Source: Martinezella lusitana
GTDB lineage: Bacteria; Pseudomonadota; Alphaproteobacteria; Rhizobiales; Rhizobiaceae
Assembly (NCBI RefSeq): GCF_010668395.1
Contig: NZ_WUEY01000003.1
Span: forward strand, 496,001-560,000
Direction of reading: 5' to 3'
Length of the DNA: 64,000 nt
Position numbers and translations under genes: made by a program. Below the pieces are notes generated by a model. It was not told the origin of the DNA, searched no databases, and saw only the letters and a list, made by a program, of their open reading frames with translations. Below are positions 1-9,395 of the stretch, in pieces (position 1 is the first letter of the stretch; every line of letters begins with the position of its first letter).

Positions 1-416
1 CTTTCGCCGCGCAGCGTCGGCCAGATCGCCGCGATCGCCGGACGTTCGATATTGGCCATCGTGCGGAGGCAGAATTTCGCCATCGCCATCAGCGCGCCGG
101 TATTGCCGGCGGATACGACGACATCGGCATCGCCTGACTTCACCGCATCGATCGAACGCCACATGCTGGAGACGTAGCGGCCGCGGCGAAGCGCCTGGCT
201 CGGCTTCTCGTCCATGCTGATGGCAACTTCGCATTCATGAAAAACCGACTTTTCACGAAGCTTTGGATATTTTGCGAGGACCGCTTCGCAGCGATCCTTC
301 TGTCCGTACAAGATGAACGTGATATCTGGATGCCTATCCAGCGCCTTGGCCGCGCCGGGAACAACAACCTCTGGGCCAAAGTCGCCACCCATTAGGTCAA
401 GAGAAATTCTGATCAC
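1..416 (-). CDS. plsX: Phosphate acyltransferase PlsX, N-terminal part (cut by window edge)
   Basis: PlsX makes acyl-phosphate from acyl-ACP for phospholipid synthesis and works as a peripheral membrane enzyme. The first 138 codons are visible and the rest lies beyond the left edge. The frame opens [17 protein letters not shown] and continues to [19 protein letters not shown], both typical of the family. The start is GTG at 416-414, because the conserved [11 protein letters not shown] follows at once and no in-frame ATG precedes it nearby. It follows the yceD-like gene on the same strand after 102 bases. Family assignment is firm; the start is probable. Confidence 0.93.
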   Translation of the reverse strand, partial: MIRISLDLMGGDFGPEVVVPGAAKALDRHPDITFILYGQKDRCEAVLAKYPKLREKSVFHECEVAISMDEKPSQALRRGRYVSSMWRSIDAVKSGDADVVVSAGNTGALMAMAKFCLRTMANIERPAIAAIWPTLRGE

Positions 417-518
417 GCGTCCCTGGTCCTTTTTCTCCGCCTAGCATGGCGAATTTGGCGTCAAAATACCGTTTTCTCCCCCGGTTACAACTGAATTGTG
501 CTCAATTGCCAAGCGGGT

Positions 519-1076
519 CTATTCCTTTTTCCAGTCTTTCAGAACCGCAAACGGCGAAGGTTTCCTGTCGTCTTCACCCGTGTCTTCTATATGCGCGTCG
601 AACTCTACGCCGGGCTTGCGCGGATAGGGATCGATGGCGAGAGCGGCAAACTCCGCCACGACCTCCCCGGCATCGATCGTGTCGCCCGTAAAGGTTTCCG
701 GAAGATCCGGACCATCCGGATCGAGCACCATTTCTCCCGCATCCACCGACGGCGCACGCGCCAGCTTCGAGTCCTCCGGTATGAAGATATGCTCGAAGTC
801 CTCATCGATATCCGATTCGACCGGCTCGAGCGTGACAACGCAGGCCTGAACGATCTTCGCCTTCACATTGCCCTTGATGCGCACCCCGTCGCGCTTCCAG
901 CGCGAGATCTTGAGATCAGCCTCGAGCTTCTCCACGGAAAGCACGTCCCAGAGGGCGGCAAGCCCCACAAGCTCGCGCTTGTCCGCCTCGACATGCACGT
1001 CCACCGGATTGGCGGAAATATGGCCCACCTTCACGGGGTAGGAAAACGGTGTTTCGTCGGAGTCATGTCTTTTCAT
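519..1076 (-). CDS. YceD-like DUF177 protein
   Basis: A 185-residue cytoplasmic protein of the DUF177/YceD family, which is linked to 23S rRNA and ribosome metabolism in other bacteria; its role here is not known. The family core is the QACVVTLEPVESDIDEDF stretch at residues 77-94, followed by an acidic C-terminal half. The ATG at 1076 has an AGGAG ribosome site about 9 bases upstream. It starts 10 bases after the stop of the CBP3-like gene and precedes plsX. In many bacteria rpmF lies between yceD and plsX; here it does not. Confidence 0.85.
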   Translation of the reverse strand: MKRHDSDETPFSYPVKVGHISANPVDVHVEADKRELVGLAALWDVLSVEKLEADLKISRWKRDGVRIKGNVKAKIVQACVVTLEPVESDIDEDFEHIFIPEDSKLARAPSVDAGEMVLDPDGPDLPETFTGDTIDAGEVVAEFAALAIDPYPRKPGVEFDAHIEDTGEDDRKPSPFAVLKDWKKE

Positions 1077-1086
1077 TTTTCTTCTC

Positions 1087-1644
1087 CTAGCCGACCTGCC
1101 GGTCGAGCCTTTCGGGCAACGGCAACGTCGCCGAACCCGTGGCGATATGGTCTTCGGTAACGGTCGCCAGATGCGCCTCGGCCGCGATCATCCAGCCGGC
1201 CAGCGCATCCATCGATGCCGCATTTTCATCCGCCTTGGGATAGATGTTGCGCCGTAGCGCCACGGCAAGCGCTGCGCGATCATTGCCGTCCATGGCTGTC
1301 GCATAGCTTTCGAGCCGCCCATAAAACATGCCGGCCAGCTTCTTCATGCGCTTCGGGATGCTGTTGTCGCCGATTCCAAGTTCGCGGATCGAATAATCGA
1401 TGTCCTCGAAGAAGGCGTCCACGATTTCCTGCGCGAGCTCCTGACCGCTGGTCGCGGAAGATCGCGTGCGGCGAAAGAACAGGATCATCATCACCGACAG
1501 CAACTCGAAGCGCCCCATCACCGTATCCGGCACGTCGTAATCGGTATAGAAAACCGCCTGTCGCGCCATGGATGTCAGGACTTCATACTGCCTGACGACG
1601 ATGATCTGATTGTGATTTCTTTTGCGGAAGAGCCCAAAAATCAT
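1087..1644 (-). CDS. CBP3-type ubiquinol-cytochrome c chaperone family protein
   Basis: A 185-residue protein of the ubiquinol-cytochrome c chaperone family (CBP3), whose mitochondrial relatives help assemble cytochrome b of complex III. It begins MIFGLFRKRNHNQ and is mostly helical, with the conserved region FFEDIDYSIRELGIGD in the middle. The frame is open for another 62 codons upstream, but that extension is unlike the family, so I chose the ATG at 1644. It is the first gene of a minus-strand run with the yceD-like gene and plsX, and is divergent from bamE. The bacterial function is inferred from the family. Confidence 0.8.
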   Translation of the reverse strand: MIFGLFRKRNHNQIIVVRQYEVLTSMARQAVFYTDYDVPDTVMGRFELLSVMMILFFRRTRSSATSGQELAQEIVDAFFEDIDYSIRELGIGDNSIPKRMKKLAGMFYGRLESYATAMDGNDRAALAVALRRNIYPKADENAASMDALAGWMIAAEAHLATVTEDHIATGSATLPLPERLDRQVG

Positions 1645-1924
1645 GAAAATTCCCGGAATTGGCTCCCTCAGAACGTGCCGTTTTTGCTTGGCCTTGTTGC
1701 ATCCACGCAAAAGCTGGTTTACCGAAGCAGGCGCGAATTGCAATGCCGTTTGTGCCCGCTTCGTGGCTCCAGCCCTCACCGTCGTCACGTTGTGAATGAT
1801 CGGTGATGAAGAATGCCCGAACAAGGTCATTGTGCCTTTTCAATCGCGGAAAGGCCACAATGATATGCACAGCAAGGTCACACCGGCCATTCGGCCATCG
1901 GATTGATTCATTAGGGGAGATGGG

Positions 1925-2437
1925 ATGTCGTTGACCAGACGGTATTTCAAGTCTGACATAAATTTCAGCAGCAGTGCCGCCATCGCCCTGGTGATCGCGA
2001 CCGTGGGACTTTCGGGTTGCAAGACCAGCGAGGTCATGAACAACGGCTACATCTTCGATCAGCAGTCGCTCGCGCTTGCGCCGGTCGGCTCCAGCCGCGA
2101 GCAGGTTCTGCTGTCGCTCGGCACGCCGTCGACCACGGCAACCTTCGACGGCGAAGTCTTCTACTATATCTCCCAGAAGCGCACGCGTGCCGTCGCCTTC
2201 ATGAAGCCGAAGCTGGTCGACCAGAACATCCTGGCGATCTATTTCGACAAGGACGGCATCGTGAAGCAGGAAGCCAACTACACGCTGAAGGACGGCAAGG
2301 TCTTCGACATGATCAGCCGCACGACGCCGACTGGCGGTCGCGACATCACCTTCCTGCAGCAGATCCTGCAGGGTGGCGCAGCCGGCGGCGTCAACGGTGC
2401 GAGGAACTTCCTCAACAACCTCAACCCGGGCCAATAA
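1925..2437 (+). CDS. bamE: BamE (SmpA/OmlA) outer membrane assembly lipoprotein
   Basis: A small lipoprotein subunit of the BAM machine that inserts beta-barrel proteins in the outer membrane. The signal sequence ends in the lipobox LSGC at residues 29-32, so mature BamE would begin at Cys32. The SmpA/OmlA fold follows, with the typical SSREQVLLSLGTPS segment and FYYISQKR. At 170 residues it is longer than E. coli BamE, as is common in alphaproteobacteria, because of a Gly/Asn-rich tail. GGGGAGA precedes the ATG. It stands alone, divergent from the CBP3-like gene, and ends at a strong terminator. Confidence 0.9.
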   Translation: MSLTRRYFKSDINFSSSAAIALVIATVGLSGCKTSEVMNNGYIFDQQSLALAPVGSSREQVLLSLGTPSTTATFDGEVFYYISQKRTRAVAFMKPKLVDQNILAIYFDKDGIVKQEANYTLKDGKVFDMISRTTPTGGRDITFLQQILQGGAAGGVNGARNFLNNLNPGQ

Positions 2438-2455
2438 GCCGGGCAGCTTTCCAAT

Positions 2456-2494
2456 GAAAAACCCGCGAGGCTCTGCCCCGCGGGTTTTCTTTAT
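2456..2494 (+). terminator. Rho-independent terminator of bamE
   Basis: A GC-rich hairpin (stem AACCCGCG / CGCGGGTT) starts 20 bases after the bamE stop and is followed by a T-rich run. It also has an A-run on the other side, so it could stop hppA transcription coming from the opposite strand. Confidence 0.85.
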
Positions 2495-2512
2495 GCGTTC
2501 GGTTTGCTTTCC

Positions 2513-4651
2513 TTATCCAGCGAGAACGGCAAGCAGCAACAGCGCGACGATGTTGGTGATCTTGATCGCCGGATTGACCGCGGGACCTGCCGTGTCCTTG
2601 TAAGGGTCGCCGACGGTGTCGCCCGTCACGGATGCCTTGTGGGCTTCCGAACCCTTCATATGGCGCGTCCCGTCCTTGTCGACGAAGCCGTCCTCAAAGC
2701 TCTTCTTGGCATTGTCCCATGCACCGCCGCCCGATGTCATCGAGATGGCGACGAAGAGGCCGTTGATGATGACGCCGAGCAGCGAGGCACCAAGAGCCGC
2801 AAAGGCCGAGGCCTTGGAGCCGGATATCAGCAGGACGCCGAAATAGACGACCACGGGGGCCAGGACCGGCAGCAACGACGGAATAATCATCTCGCGAATG
2901 GCGGCCTTGGTCAGAAGATCGACGGCGCGACCGTAGTCCGGCCGCTCCGTGCCTTGCATGATGCCCGGCTTTTCGCGGAACTGCTTGCGCACCTCTTCCA
3001 CGATCGCACTTGCGGCGCGGCCGACAGCGGTCATGGCAATGCCGCCGAAGAGATAAGGAATGAGGCCGCCGAACAACAGGCCGGCGACGACATAGGGGTT
3101 CGACAGTTCGAACGAGATCGTGCCGACATTGGCGAAATACGGGAACTTGTCGCCGTGAGCCGCAAAATACTGCAGATCGTTCGAATAGGCCGCAAACAGG
3201 ACCAGCGCGCCGAGGCCGGCCGAGCCGATGGCATAACCCTTCGTGACGGCCTTGGTCGTGTTGCCGACCGCATCCAGCGCGTCGGTGGATTTACGCACTT
3301 CCGGCGGAAGATGCGCCATTTCCGCGATGCCGCCGGCATTGTCCGTGACCGGGCCGAAGGCGTCGAGTGCGACGATCATGCCGGCAAGGCCGAGCATGGC
3401 GGTGACCGCGATGCCGGTGCCGAACAGGCCGCCGAGCTGATAGGTGGCGATGATGCCGCCGACGATGACGAGCGCCGGCAGCGCCGTCGATTCGAGCGAG
3501 ACGGCAAGGCCCTGGATGACGTTGGTGCCGTGCCCGGTCACCGATGCCTGGGCGATGGAGTTGACCGGCCGCTTGTTCGTGCCGGTGTAGTATTCGGTGA
3601 TGACGACGATCAGCGCGGTGACGATGAGGCCGACGATACCGCAGGTAAACAGCCTCGAGCCGGTGATCTCGAAGCCTGCGACGGTGCCGATCGAGCCCCA
3701 GCCGATGGTCAGCGAGGTCGCAGCGGCCAGCCCGACGATCGACAGAAGTCCCGTTGCGATGAGGCCCTTGTAGAGCGCGCCCATGATCGAGCCATTGGCA
3801 CCGAGCTTCACGAAGAAGGTGCCGATGATCGAGGTGATGATGCAGGCGCCGCAGATCGCCAGCGGATAGATCATGGCGGAGCCGAGGAGCGGCGAACCGG
3901 CAAAGAAGATCGAGGCGAGGACCATCGTCGCAACGACGGACACCGCATAGGTCTCGAACAGGTCGGCGGCCATCCCGGCGCAATCGCCGACGTTGTCCCC
4001 GACGTTGTCGGCGATGGTGGCCGGATTGCGCGGATCGTCTTCCGGAATGCCGGCTTCCACCTTGCCGACGAGGTCGCCGCCGACATCGGCACCCTTGGTG
4101 AAGATGCCGCCGCCAAGACGGGCGAAGATCGAAATCAGCGAAGCGCCGAATCCGAGGGCGACCAGCGCATCGATGACGTCGCGCGAGCCGGCTTCATGGC
4201 CCAGAATGCCCGTCAGCACGTAGAAATAAATGGACACGCCAAGCAGGGCGAGACCCGCGACCAGCATGCCGGTGATGGCACCCGACTTGAAGGCGATATC
4301 GAGGCCCGCGGACAGGCTCTGCGACGATGCTTGCGCCGTGCGGACATTGGCGCGCACGGAGACATGCATGCCGATGAAACCTGCGGCGCCTGAGAGGATT
4401 GCGCCGATCAGGAAGCCGAAAGCGGCTTCGGACGACAAAAGGAGCCAGGCCGCGATGAAAACAATGATCCCGACAATGGCGATGGTTCTATATTGGCGCG
4501 CCAGATAGGCTTGCGCTCCTTCACGAATATATCCGGCAATCTCCTGCATGCGGGCATTGCCCTGATCGGCAGCGAGCACCGACCGGGTTGCCCATACGGC
4601 ATAAATGACCGAGAGCAGTCCGCATGCGATCACTCCTAAAAGAATCGACAT
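2513..4651 (-). CDS. hppA: Membrane-bound proton-translocating pyrophosphatase, K+-independent type
   Basis: Hydrolyses pyrophosphate and pumps protons out of the cytoplasm; a polytopic inner membrane protein of 712 residues with about 16 membrane segments. The substrate-binding region reads [19 protein letters not shown] and then [18 protein letters not shown]. Lys467 in GNTTKA marks the K+-independent subclass, where K+-dependent enzymes have Ala. I chose the ATG at 4651 because GGAGGG lies just upstream and the family N-terminus begins there; the frame stays open upstream without family similarity. It follows ribH and nusB on the same strand after a 247-base leader that can form hairpins. 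Confidence 0.96.
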   Translation of the reverse strand: MSILLGVIACGLLSVIYAVWATRSVLAADQGNARMQEIAGYIREGAQAYLARQYRTIAIVGIIVFIAAWLLLSSEAAFGFLIGAILSGAAGFIGMHVSVRANVRTAQASSQSLSAGLDIAFKSGAITGMLVAGLALLGVSIYFYVLTGILGHEAGSRDVIDALVALGFGASLISIFARLGGGIFTKGADVGGDLVGKVEAGIPEDDPRNPATIADNVGDNVGDCAGMAADLFETYAVSVVATMVLASIFFAGSPLLGSAMIYPLAICGACIITSIIGTFFVKLGANGSIMGALYKGLIATGLLSIVGLAAATSLTIGWGSIGTVAGFEITGSRLFTCGIVGLIVTALIVVITEYYTGTNKRPVNSIAQASVTGHGTNVIQGLAVSLESTALPALVIVGGIIATYQLGGLFGTGIAVTAMLGLAGMIVALDAFGPVTDNAGGIAEMAHLPPEVRKSTDALDAVGNTTKAVTKGYAIGSAGLGALVLFAAYSNDLQYFAAHGDKFPYFANVGTISFELSNPYVVAGLLFGGLIPYLFGGIAMTAVGRAASAIVEEVRKQFREKPGIMQGTERPDYGRAVDLLTKAAIREMIIPSLLPVLAPVVVYFGVLLISGSKASAFAALGASLLGVIINGLFVAISMTSGGGAWDNAKKSFEDGFVDKDGTRHMKGSEAHKASVTGDTVGDPYKDTAGPAVNPAIKITNIVALLLLAVLAG

Positions 4652-4661
4652 TTCGCTTTTT

Positions 4662-4740
4662 CCCTCCAAAAAAGCCGGCGGTTCACTCCTCCCCCGGCCG
4701 CCTGCGACAACGGCCGGTCCCCTCCTCCAGAAGACCGGCT
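4662..4740 (-). promoter_or_regulatory. Hairpin-rich leader directly before the hppA ribosome site
   Basis: Read toward hppA, this stretch can form a GCCGGTC/GACCGGC hairpin (4738 down to 4712), then a GGCCG/CGGCC hairpin, then a GGCGG/CCGCC hairpin followed by GGCTTTTTT that ends at the GGAGGG ribosome site. The first AGCCGG can instead pair with the CCGGCT before the T-run, so two folds compete. This could be an attenuator or translational control; it may also be chance in GC-rich DNA. Confidence 0.35.
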
Positions 4741-4898
4741 GATGTGCAGTGCGAGATTGCTGTCGGGAAAACGTCGCGTCAAGACCGCCCGCAGGTAAAA
4801 CACCCGCAGGAGGTTCAAAAGAATATTCGAAGATCAAATCAGGTGCGAACGAAGGAAACGAAAGCGTCCCCTGCCGCCTTTGGAATGCCGGGCGAGCG

Positions 4899-5381
4899 CT
4901 ATTTCTTCGCTTCGCCGCGAACCTGCTTGGCGATTCGGTCGAGCACGGCGTTCACGAGCTTCGGCTCATCCTCTTCGAAGAAGGCATGTGCTATCTCGAC
5001 ATATTCGGTGACGATGACCGGAACCGGCACGTCCTTGCGGTCGAGAAGCTCGAATGTGCCGGCACGCAGGATGGCGCGCACGGTGCTGTCGAGGCGCGAC
5101 AGCGCCCAGTCGTCCTGAAGGGCGGAGCCGATCAGCGGATCGAGCCGGGTCTGCTCGCGCACGACGCCGGAAACGATGGAGCGGAACCAGGATGCGTCGG
5201 CCTTCAGATAGGTCTCGCCGTCCAGCTCCTGCCCGAGACGATGAGCCTCGTATTCGGCCACCACCTCCAGAACGCCGGTTCCGCCGATATCCATCTGATA
5301 GAGCGCCTGCACCGCCGCGAGACGCGCCGCGCCCCGCTGATTGGCGGTTTTTGCCGGTCGCTCGTTATCCTGATTGCTCAT
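4899..5381 (-). CDS. nusB: Transcription antitermination protein NusB
   Basis: NusB with NusE binds boxA RNA and helps polymerase through rRNA operons. The 160-residue protein has the family's helical pattern, with [19 protein letters not shown] near the N-terminus and the conserved [11 protein letters not shown] and [11 protein letters not shown] in the C-terminal half. It starts 3 bases after the ribH stop, so ribH-nusB is an operon. In many alphaproteobacteria thiL follows nusB; here the next gene on this strand is hppA. Confidence 0.96.
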   Translation of the reverse strand: MSNQDNERPAKTANQRGAARLAAVQALYQMDIGGTGVLEVVAEYEAHRLGQELDGETYLKADASWFRSIVSGVVREQTRLDPLIGSALQDDWALSRLDSTVRAILRAGTFELLDRKDVPVPVIVTEYVEIAHAFFEEDEPKLVNAVLDRIAKQVRGEAKK

Positions 5382-5384
5382 GTA

Positions 5385-5840
5385 TTATGCACCCAACTTC
5401 TCTTTCAGCGCGATCATGGTCAGCGCTGCGCGAGCGGCAAAGCCGCCCTTGTCCTTGTCCGAACGGCGGGCGCGAGCCCAGGCCTGCTCATCGTTCTCGA
5501 CGGTCAGGATGCCGTTGCCGATCGCCAGCGATTCACTGACGGCCAGATCCATCAGCGCCCGCGAGGATTCATTGGCGACGATATCGAAATGATAGGTCTC
5601 GCCGCGGATGACCATGCCGAGCGCCACGTAGCCGTCATAGACCACGTTGCCATTATCCCCGCCATCGAGCGCCATGGCAATCGCCGCCGGGATCTCCAGA
5701 GCGCCCGGGACGGTCACGACGTCGTAGGTCGCACCAGCCGCGTCGAGGGCAGCCTTGGCGCCGTCGAGCAGGGCATCTGCCATATCGTCATAGAAGCGGG
5801 CTTCGACGATAAGGATGTGTGCATTGGAAGAGCTGGTCAT
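5385..5840 (-). CDS. ribH: 6,7-dimethyl-8-ribityllumazine synthase
   Basis: Condenses the ribityl-aminopyrimidine with dihydroxybutanone phosphate to form lumazine, the penultimate step of riboflavin synthesis. At 151 residues it has the usual length and the motifs [27 protein letters not shown] and [22 protein letters not shown]. It is the first gene of ribH-nusB, with CAGGTGA before the ATG at 5840. RibE and RibD are encoded 2-4 kb away in a separate minus-strand group. I saw no FMN riboswitch upstream. Confidence 0.97.
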   Translation of the reverse strand: MTSSSNAHILIVEARFYDDMADALLDGAKAALDAAGATYDVVTVPGALEIPAAIAMALDGGDNGNVVYDGYVALGMVIRGETYHFDIVANESSRALMDLAVSESLAIGNGILTVENDEQAWARARRSDKDKGGFAARAALTMIALKEKLGA

Positions 5841-6038
5841 ACATCACCTGCGGATTGAGAGGGCGCGGCACCTTGTAAAGGCGGGACAAACCACGGCGGG
5901 CCGCCCTTGGCAAGTGTTTTTCAATGGCCGGCGCCGATTCCGGCCCTATTTGGAAATGATCGGGGCATCACGGAAATTGTAGCTTCCACGCGTGTAGCCG
6001 CTTCAGTAATAATTTCAGGCCTGCAGAGGGGGAGGTTC

Positions 6039-6548
6039 ATGACGAAGAAATCCACACCCGCCGTCAATGTCGGCGAGCTTGAACTGGGTCATTGGCAGCA
6101 GGGCAGCTTTTTTGCCGGCAGCGACGCCTCGTTCGGAGCGATGCTGGGACTGAAGAACCTCGGGATCAGCTACAACGAAGTACCGCCCGGCAAGTCCGGC
6201 TGTCCGTTCCACAACCATCACGTCGAGGAAGAGCTTTTCGTCATCCTCGATGGCGAAGGCGAGTATCGCTTCGGCGACAAACGCGTCGCCGTCAGCAAGG
6301 GCGACGTGCTGGGTGCACCGGCCGGCGGCCCGGAGACCGCGCATCAGCTGATCAACACAGGCCCCGCCGTGCTGGTCTATCTCGCCGTTTCCACCAAGGC
6401 GCGGACCGAAATCGTCGAATATCCCGATTCCGGCAAGTTCCTCGCCAAGACCAATCGCGACGACAAGACGACGTTCCATGTGATCGGCCGCGCCGCCGCC
6501 ACCGATCTCGATTACTGGGATGGCGAACCTGGCGCCTCGAACGACTGA
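6039..6548 (+). CDS. Cupin-domain protein
   Basis: A 169-residue single-domain cupin. The metal-binding motif 1 is GCPFHNHHVEEELFVILDGEG with His58, His60 or His61 and Glu65; motif 2 supplies His102 in ETAHQLINTG. Such proteins bind a metal and may be sugar isomerases, dioxygenases or unknown enzymes; the substrate cannot be read here. I chose the ATG at 6039 because GAGGGGGAGG lies just before it; the upstream extension has no family similarity. It is followed after 38 bases by an acetyltransferase gene and is divergent from ribH. Confidence 0.85.
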   Translation: MTKKSTPAVNVGELELGHWQQGSFFAGSDASFGAMLGLKNLGISYNEVPPGKSGCPFHNHHVEEELFVILDGEGEYRFGDKRVAVSKGDVLGAPAGGPETAHQLINTGPAVLVYLAVSTKARTEIVEYPDSGKFLAKTNRDDKTTFHVIGRAAATDLDYWDGEPGASND

Positions 6549-6586
6549 ACGTCACCAAGGGTATTTTCAGCAAAGATCCAGATCTT

Positions 6587-7126
6587 ATGACCAGTATTCC
6601 GACATTGACGACCGACCGGCTGCTGCTGCGCGGGCACAGGCTGGACGATTTCGACGAATTTCTTGCCCTCTGGAAACACAGGGATCTCGTGCGCTTCATC
6701 GGCGGCGAGATGCCGACGCGCGAGCAGGTCTGGGCGCGCCTCCTACGTTATGCCGGCCTTTGGCATCATCTCGGCTTCGGTTTCTTCGCCGTCGAGGAAC
6801 GCCAAAGCGGCCGGCTGATCGGCGAAGTGGGCTTTCTCGATCTGCATCGCGACATGACGCCGATGACGGAAGGCACGCTGGAGGCCGGATGGGGCATCGC
6901 GCCGCCGATGCAGGGCAAGGGCTATGCGACGGAAGCCATGAGCGCGGCGATCACCTGGGCGGATGAACAATTCGCAGGACAGCGCATGACCTGCATCGTG
7001 GAACTGGAAAACAAGCCATCGCTGCGGGTCGCCGAGAAGATCGGCTTTCGCCGCATCGGCGAATTGATCTTCAAGGGCAAGCCCAACGCGATGTTCGAGC
7101 GCCAGGTCGCGGCCGGGGGCGCATGA
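6587..7126 (+). CDS. GNAT acetyltransferase, RimJ/RimL type
   Basis: A 179-residue N-acetyltransferase of the RimJ/RimL subgroup (Acetyltransf_3). It opens TLTTDRLLLRGHRLDDFDEF, and the acetyl-CoA binding loop is PMQGKGYATEAM, followed by VELENKPSLRVAEKIGFRR. The substrate may be a protein N-terminus, an amino acid or a drug and is not readable. It lies between the cupin gene and a second acetyltransferase gene, with one base to the latter, so the three probably form one transcript. Confidence 0.85.
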   Translation: MTSIPTLTTDRLLLRGHRLDDFDEFLALWKHRDLVRFIGGEMPTREQVWARLLRYAGLWHHLGFGFFAVEERQSGRLIGEVGFLDLHRDMTPMTEGTLEAGWGIAPPMQGKGYATEAMSAAITWADEQFAGQRMTCIVELENKPSLRVAEKIGFRRIGELIFKGKPNAMFERQVAAGGA

Positions 7127-7127
7127 T

Positions 7128-7610
7128 ATGCCAGTTTCGCGAGAGAGATTTTCCATCAAACCTTACGAGCCAGGTGATGCGCAGGCGACGATCGATATTT
7201 TCCTGCGGGCCATTCGCGAGGTGGCGTCCAAGGATTACAGCCCGGCGCAGATCGCGGCCTGGGCGAAGGTCGATGACACCGAAGTGTGGGCACGGTATCG
7301 GGCGAGCCGGCCGACCTGGCTTGCAATGGATGGTTCCTTGCCCATCGGCTTTACCGACCTCACGTCGGATGGCCTCCTGGATATGATGTTCGTCGCTCCC
7401 GACTATCAGGGAAAGGGCGTAGCCACCCTGTTGCTCGCCACCGTCGAAAGCGCCGCCCGCAGACAGGGTCTACAGCGGATTTTCACGGAGGCGAGCCTGA
7501 CCGCCCGCCCCTTCTTCGAGCGCAAGGGCTTTGCAGTCCTGACCGCGCAACAAGTCGTAAAGCGCGGCCAGACACTGGCGAATTTTCTTATGGAGAAGAT
7601 GCTCGCATAA
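7128..7610 (+). CDS. GNAT acetyltransferase
   Basis: A second, unrelated GNAT protein of 160 residues, resembling the YafP/putative acetyltransferase subgroup. The acetyl-CoA loop is PDYQGKGVATLLL, and the C-terminal part carries ASLTARPFFERKGF, a hallmark of that subgroup. It starts one base after the preceding acetyltransferase stop, which implies translational coupling. Substrate unknown. Confidence 0.83.
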   Translation: MPVSRERFSIKPYEPGDAQATIDIFLRAIREVASKDYSPAQIAAWAKVDDTEVWARYRASRPTWLAMDGSLPIGFTDLTSDGLLDMMFVAPDYQGKGVATLLLATVESAARRQGLQRIFTEASLTARPFFERKGFAVLTAQQVVKRGQTLANFLMEKMLA

Positions 7611-7663
7611 AGCAGCCGGAGCGCCTATTCGCCCCGCCGTCAAACCGGCCCGACCTGTTCAGC

Positions 7664-8284
7664 TCAGCCTTCGCGGACGACCGGGAATTCGGCCAGCCGG
7701 GCCGCGTAGCGCGCCATGGTGTCGACTTCGAAATTGACGAAGTCACCGGCCTTGCGCTCGCCCCAGGTCGTGACCTCGAGCGAATGGCGGATCAGGAGCA
7801 CGTCGAATTCCGTGCCGTCGACGGCATTGACCGTCAGCGAGGTGCCGTCGAGCGCAACCGAACCCTTCGGCGCGACGAATTTTGCGAGGTGTTCCGGCGC
7901 ACGCAGGCGGAAGCGCGTGGCCTCGCCTTCGGCCGTCACGGAGAGAATTTCCGCCTTGCCGTCGATGTGGCCGGAGACGATGTGGCCGCCGAGTTCGTCG
8001 CCAATCTTGAGCGAACGCTCGAGGTTGATCTTGGCTCCGGCTTCCCAGGTGCCGATGGTCGTCAGGCGCAGGGCTTCTTCCCAGGCCTCGACCTCGAACC
8101 AGCGTCCGTTGCTGCCCTCTTCCGGCAGTTTGGTGACTGTCAGGCAAACGCCCGCATGCGAAATCGATGCGCCCAAGTCGATCGTCGCCGGATCGTAGTT
8201 GGTGGCGACCCGCAGCTTGATGCCTTCCTTGAGCGGAGAAACGGTTTCGACCGTGCCGACGTCGGTGACAATTCCGGTAAACAT
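7664..8284 (-). CDS. ribE: Riboflavin synthase, alpha chain
   Basis: Dismutates two lumazine molecules to riboflavin. The 206-residue protein shows the two lumazine-binding repeats: MFTGIVTDVGTVE with SHAGVCLTV, and VSGHIDGKAEI with ALDGTSLTVNAV. The ATG at 8284 overlaps the ribD stop by one base (TGATG), so the two genes are translationally coupled. A TTG one codon upstream is in frame, but the family starts at MFTG. Confidence 0.96.
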   Translation of the reverse strand: MFTGIVTDVGTVETVSPLKEGIKLRVATNYDPATIDLGASISHAGVCLTVTKLPEEGSNGRWFEVEAWEEALRLTTIGTWEAGAKINLERSLKIGDELGGHIVSGHIDGKAEILSVTAEGEATRFRLRAPEHLAKFVAPKGSVALDGTSLTVNAVDGTEFDVLLIRHSLEVTTWGERKAGDFVNFEVDTMARYAARLAEFPVVREG

Positions 8285-9393
8285 CAAAAACCTCTTTCGA
8301 ATTCGTCGCAGCGATCGTCGCCGAAGCGGCTTTCGCCGATATGCGTGAAACTGGGTGGGATATTGGATTTGAGGACGGGCGATTCAATACCGCCTTCGCC
8401 GATATCGGCCGGCCCCTGAAACAGCAGGATGCGGTCGACCATTCCGGTATCGAGGAAACGCCGTGCGGTCTTGGCCCCGCCTTCCACCAGCAGGGAGGAA
8501 ATCCCGCGCGTGCCGAGCGCCTCCAGCAATTCTCCCGGCTCGGCCGAATTGGACTGCAATACCTCGACGCCCGCGGCATCGAGGGCGGCGCGGCGCCCCA
8601 AAAAGGCGTTATCCGTATTCTCGTCAAAGGGTGGCTGGTGGCCGGCAACGGCGATGACCGGATATTGCCGCGCCGTTCTCACCAGCTTGCTGCCGAGCGG
8701 CAGTTGAAGGTCTTCGTCGATAACGATGCGCAGGGGAGAGCGATCTTCCAGGCCCGGAAGGCGGCAGGTCAATTCCGGATCGTCAGCGATCGCCGTGCCG
8801 ATTCCGACGAGAATGGCGTCGCTTTCGGCGCGCAGCATCTGCACCTGCGCGCGCGAGGCATCGCCGGTAATACGAATCTGCCCCTCGCCCGTCTTGCCGA
8901 TCATGCCATCGGCGGAAACGGCAAGCTTGAGAGTCACATAGGGCCGGTTTCTCGTCTGGCGCATGAGATAGCCCGCCAGGGACCGCCTGCCTTCCGTCTC
9001 CAGAATGCCGGTATCGACCTCGATGCCGGCGTCACGCAGCATGGCGATGCCGCGACCGGATACGCGCTGATCGGGATCGGTGACGCTGATGACGACGCGC
9101 GCCACGCCATAGGCGATCAAGGCTTCGGCGCAGGGCGGGGTCTTGCCGTAGTGAGAACAGGGCTCGAGCGTCACATAGGCGGTAGCGCCCCTCGCCCCTT
9201 CTCCTGCTTCGGCCAAAGCCTGCGGCTCGGCATGCGGGCGGCCGCCGACGGCCGTCACGCCGCTGCCGAGAACGACGTCATCCTTGACGATGAGGCAGCC
9301 GACGGACGGGTTGGTCGAGGTCAATCCGAGATGCCTGCGCGACAAACGGATGGCCTCGGCCATGAAACGTTCGTCCTCGGGCCGCGCTGCCAT
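8284..9393 (-). CDS. ribD: Bifunctional riboflavin deaminase/reductase RibD
   Basis: Catalyses deamination and then side-chain reduction of the GTP-derived pyrimidine. The N-terminal deaminase has the zinc site His54-Ala-Glu56 and Cys79-x8-Cys88; the C-terminal reductase carries KLAVSADGMIGKTGEGQ and the late SLLVEGGAKTARRFL. 369 residues is the normal length. The ATG at 9393 lies 2 bases after the nrdR stop; a TTG at 9399 that overlaps nrdR is also in frame. It sits in glyA-nrdR-ribD-ribE. Confidence 0.96.
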   Translation of the reverse strand: MAARPEDERFMAEAIRLSRRHLGLTSTNPSVGCLIVKDDVVLGSGVTAVGGRPHAEPQALAEAGEGARGATAYVTLEPCSHYGKTPPCAEALIAYGVARVVISVTDPDQRVSGRGIAMLRDAGIEVDTGILETEGRRSLAGYLMRQTRNRPYVTLKLAVSADGMIGKTGEGQIRITGDASRAQVQMLRAESDAILVGIGTAIADDPELTCRLPGLEDRSPLRIVIDEDLQLPLGSKLVRTARQYPVIAVAGHQPPFDENTDNAFLGRRAALDAAGVEVLQSNSAEPGELLEALGTRGISSLLVEGGAKTARRFLDTGMVDRILLFQGPADIGEGGIESPVLKSNIPPSFTHIGESRFGDDRCDEFERGF

Positions 9394-9395
9394 GG

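Noticed and set aside
2504..4393. A 629-codon open frame on the plus strand opposite hppA
   Set aside because: It is rich in Arg, Asp and Gly, shows no family similarity, and lies exactly opposite the well-conserved hppA. It is a GC-driven antisense shadow.
4899..6038. FMN riboswitch before ribH
   Set aside because: The gap before ribH lacks the conserved riboswitch core as far as I can see, and rib genes here start close to their ribosome sites.
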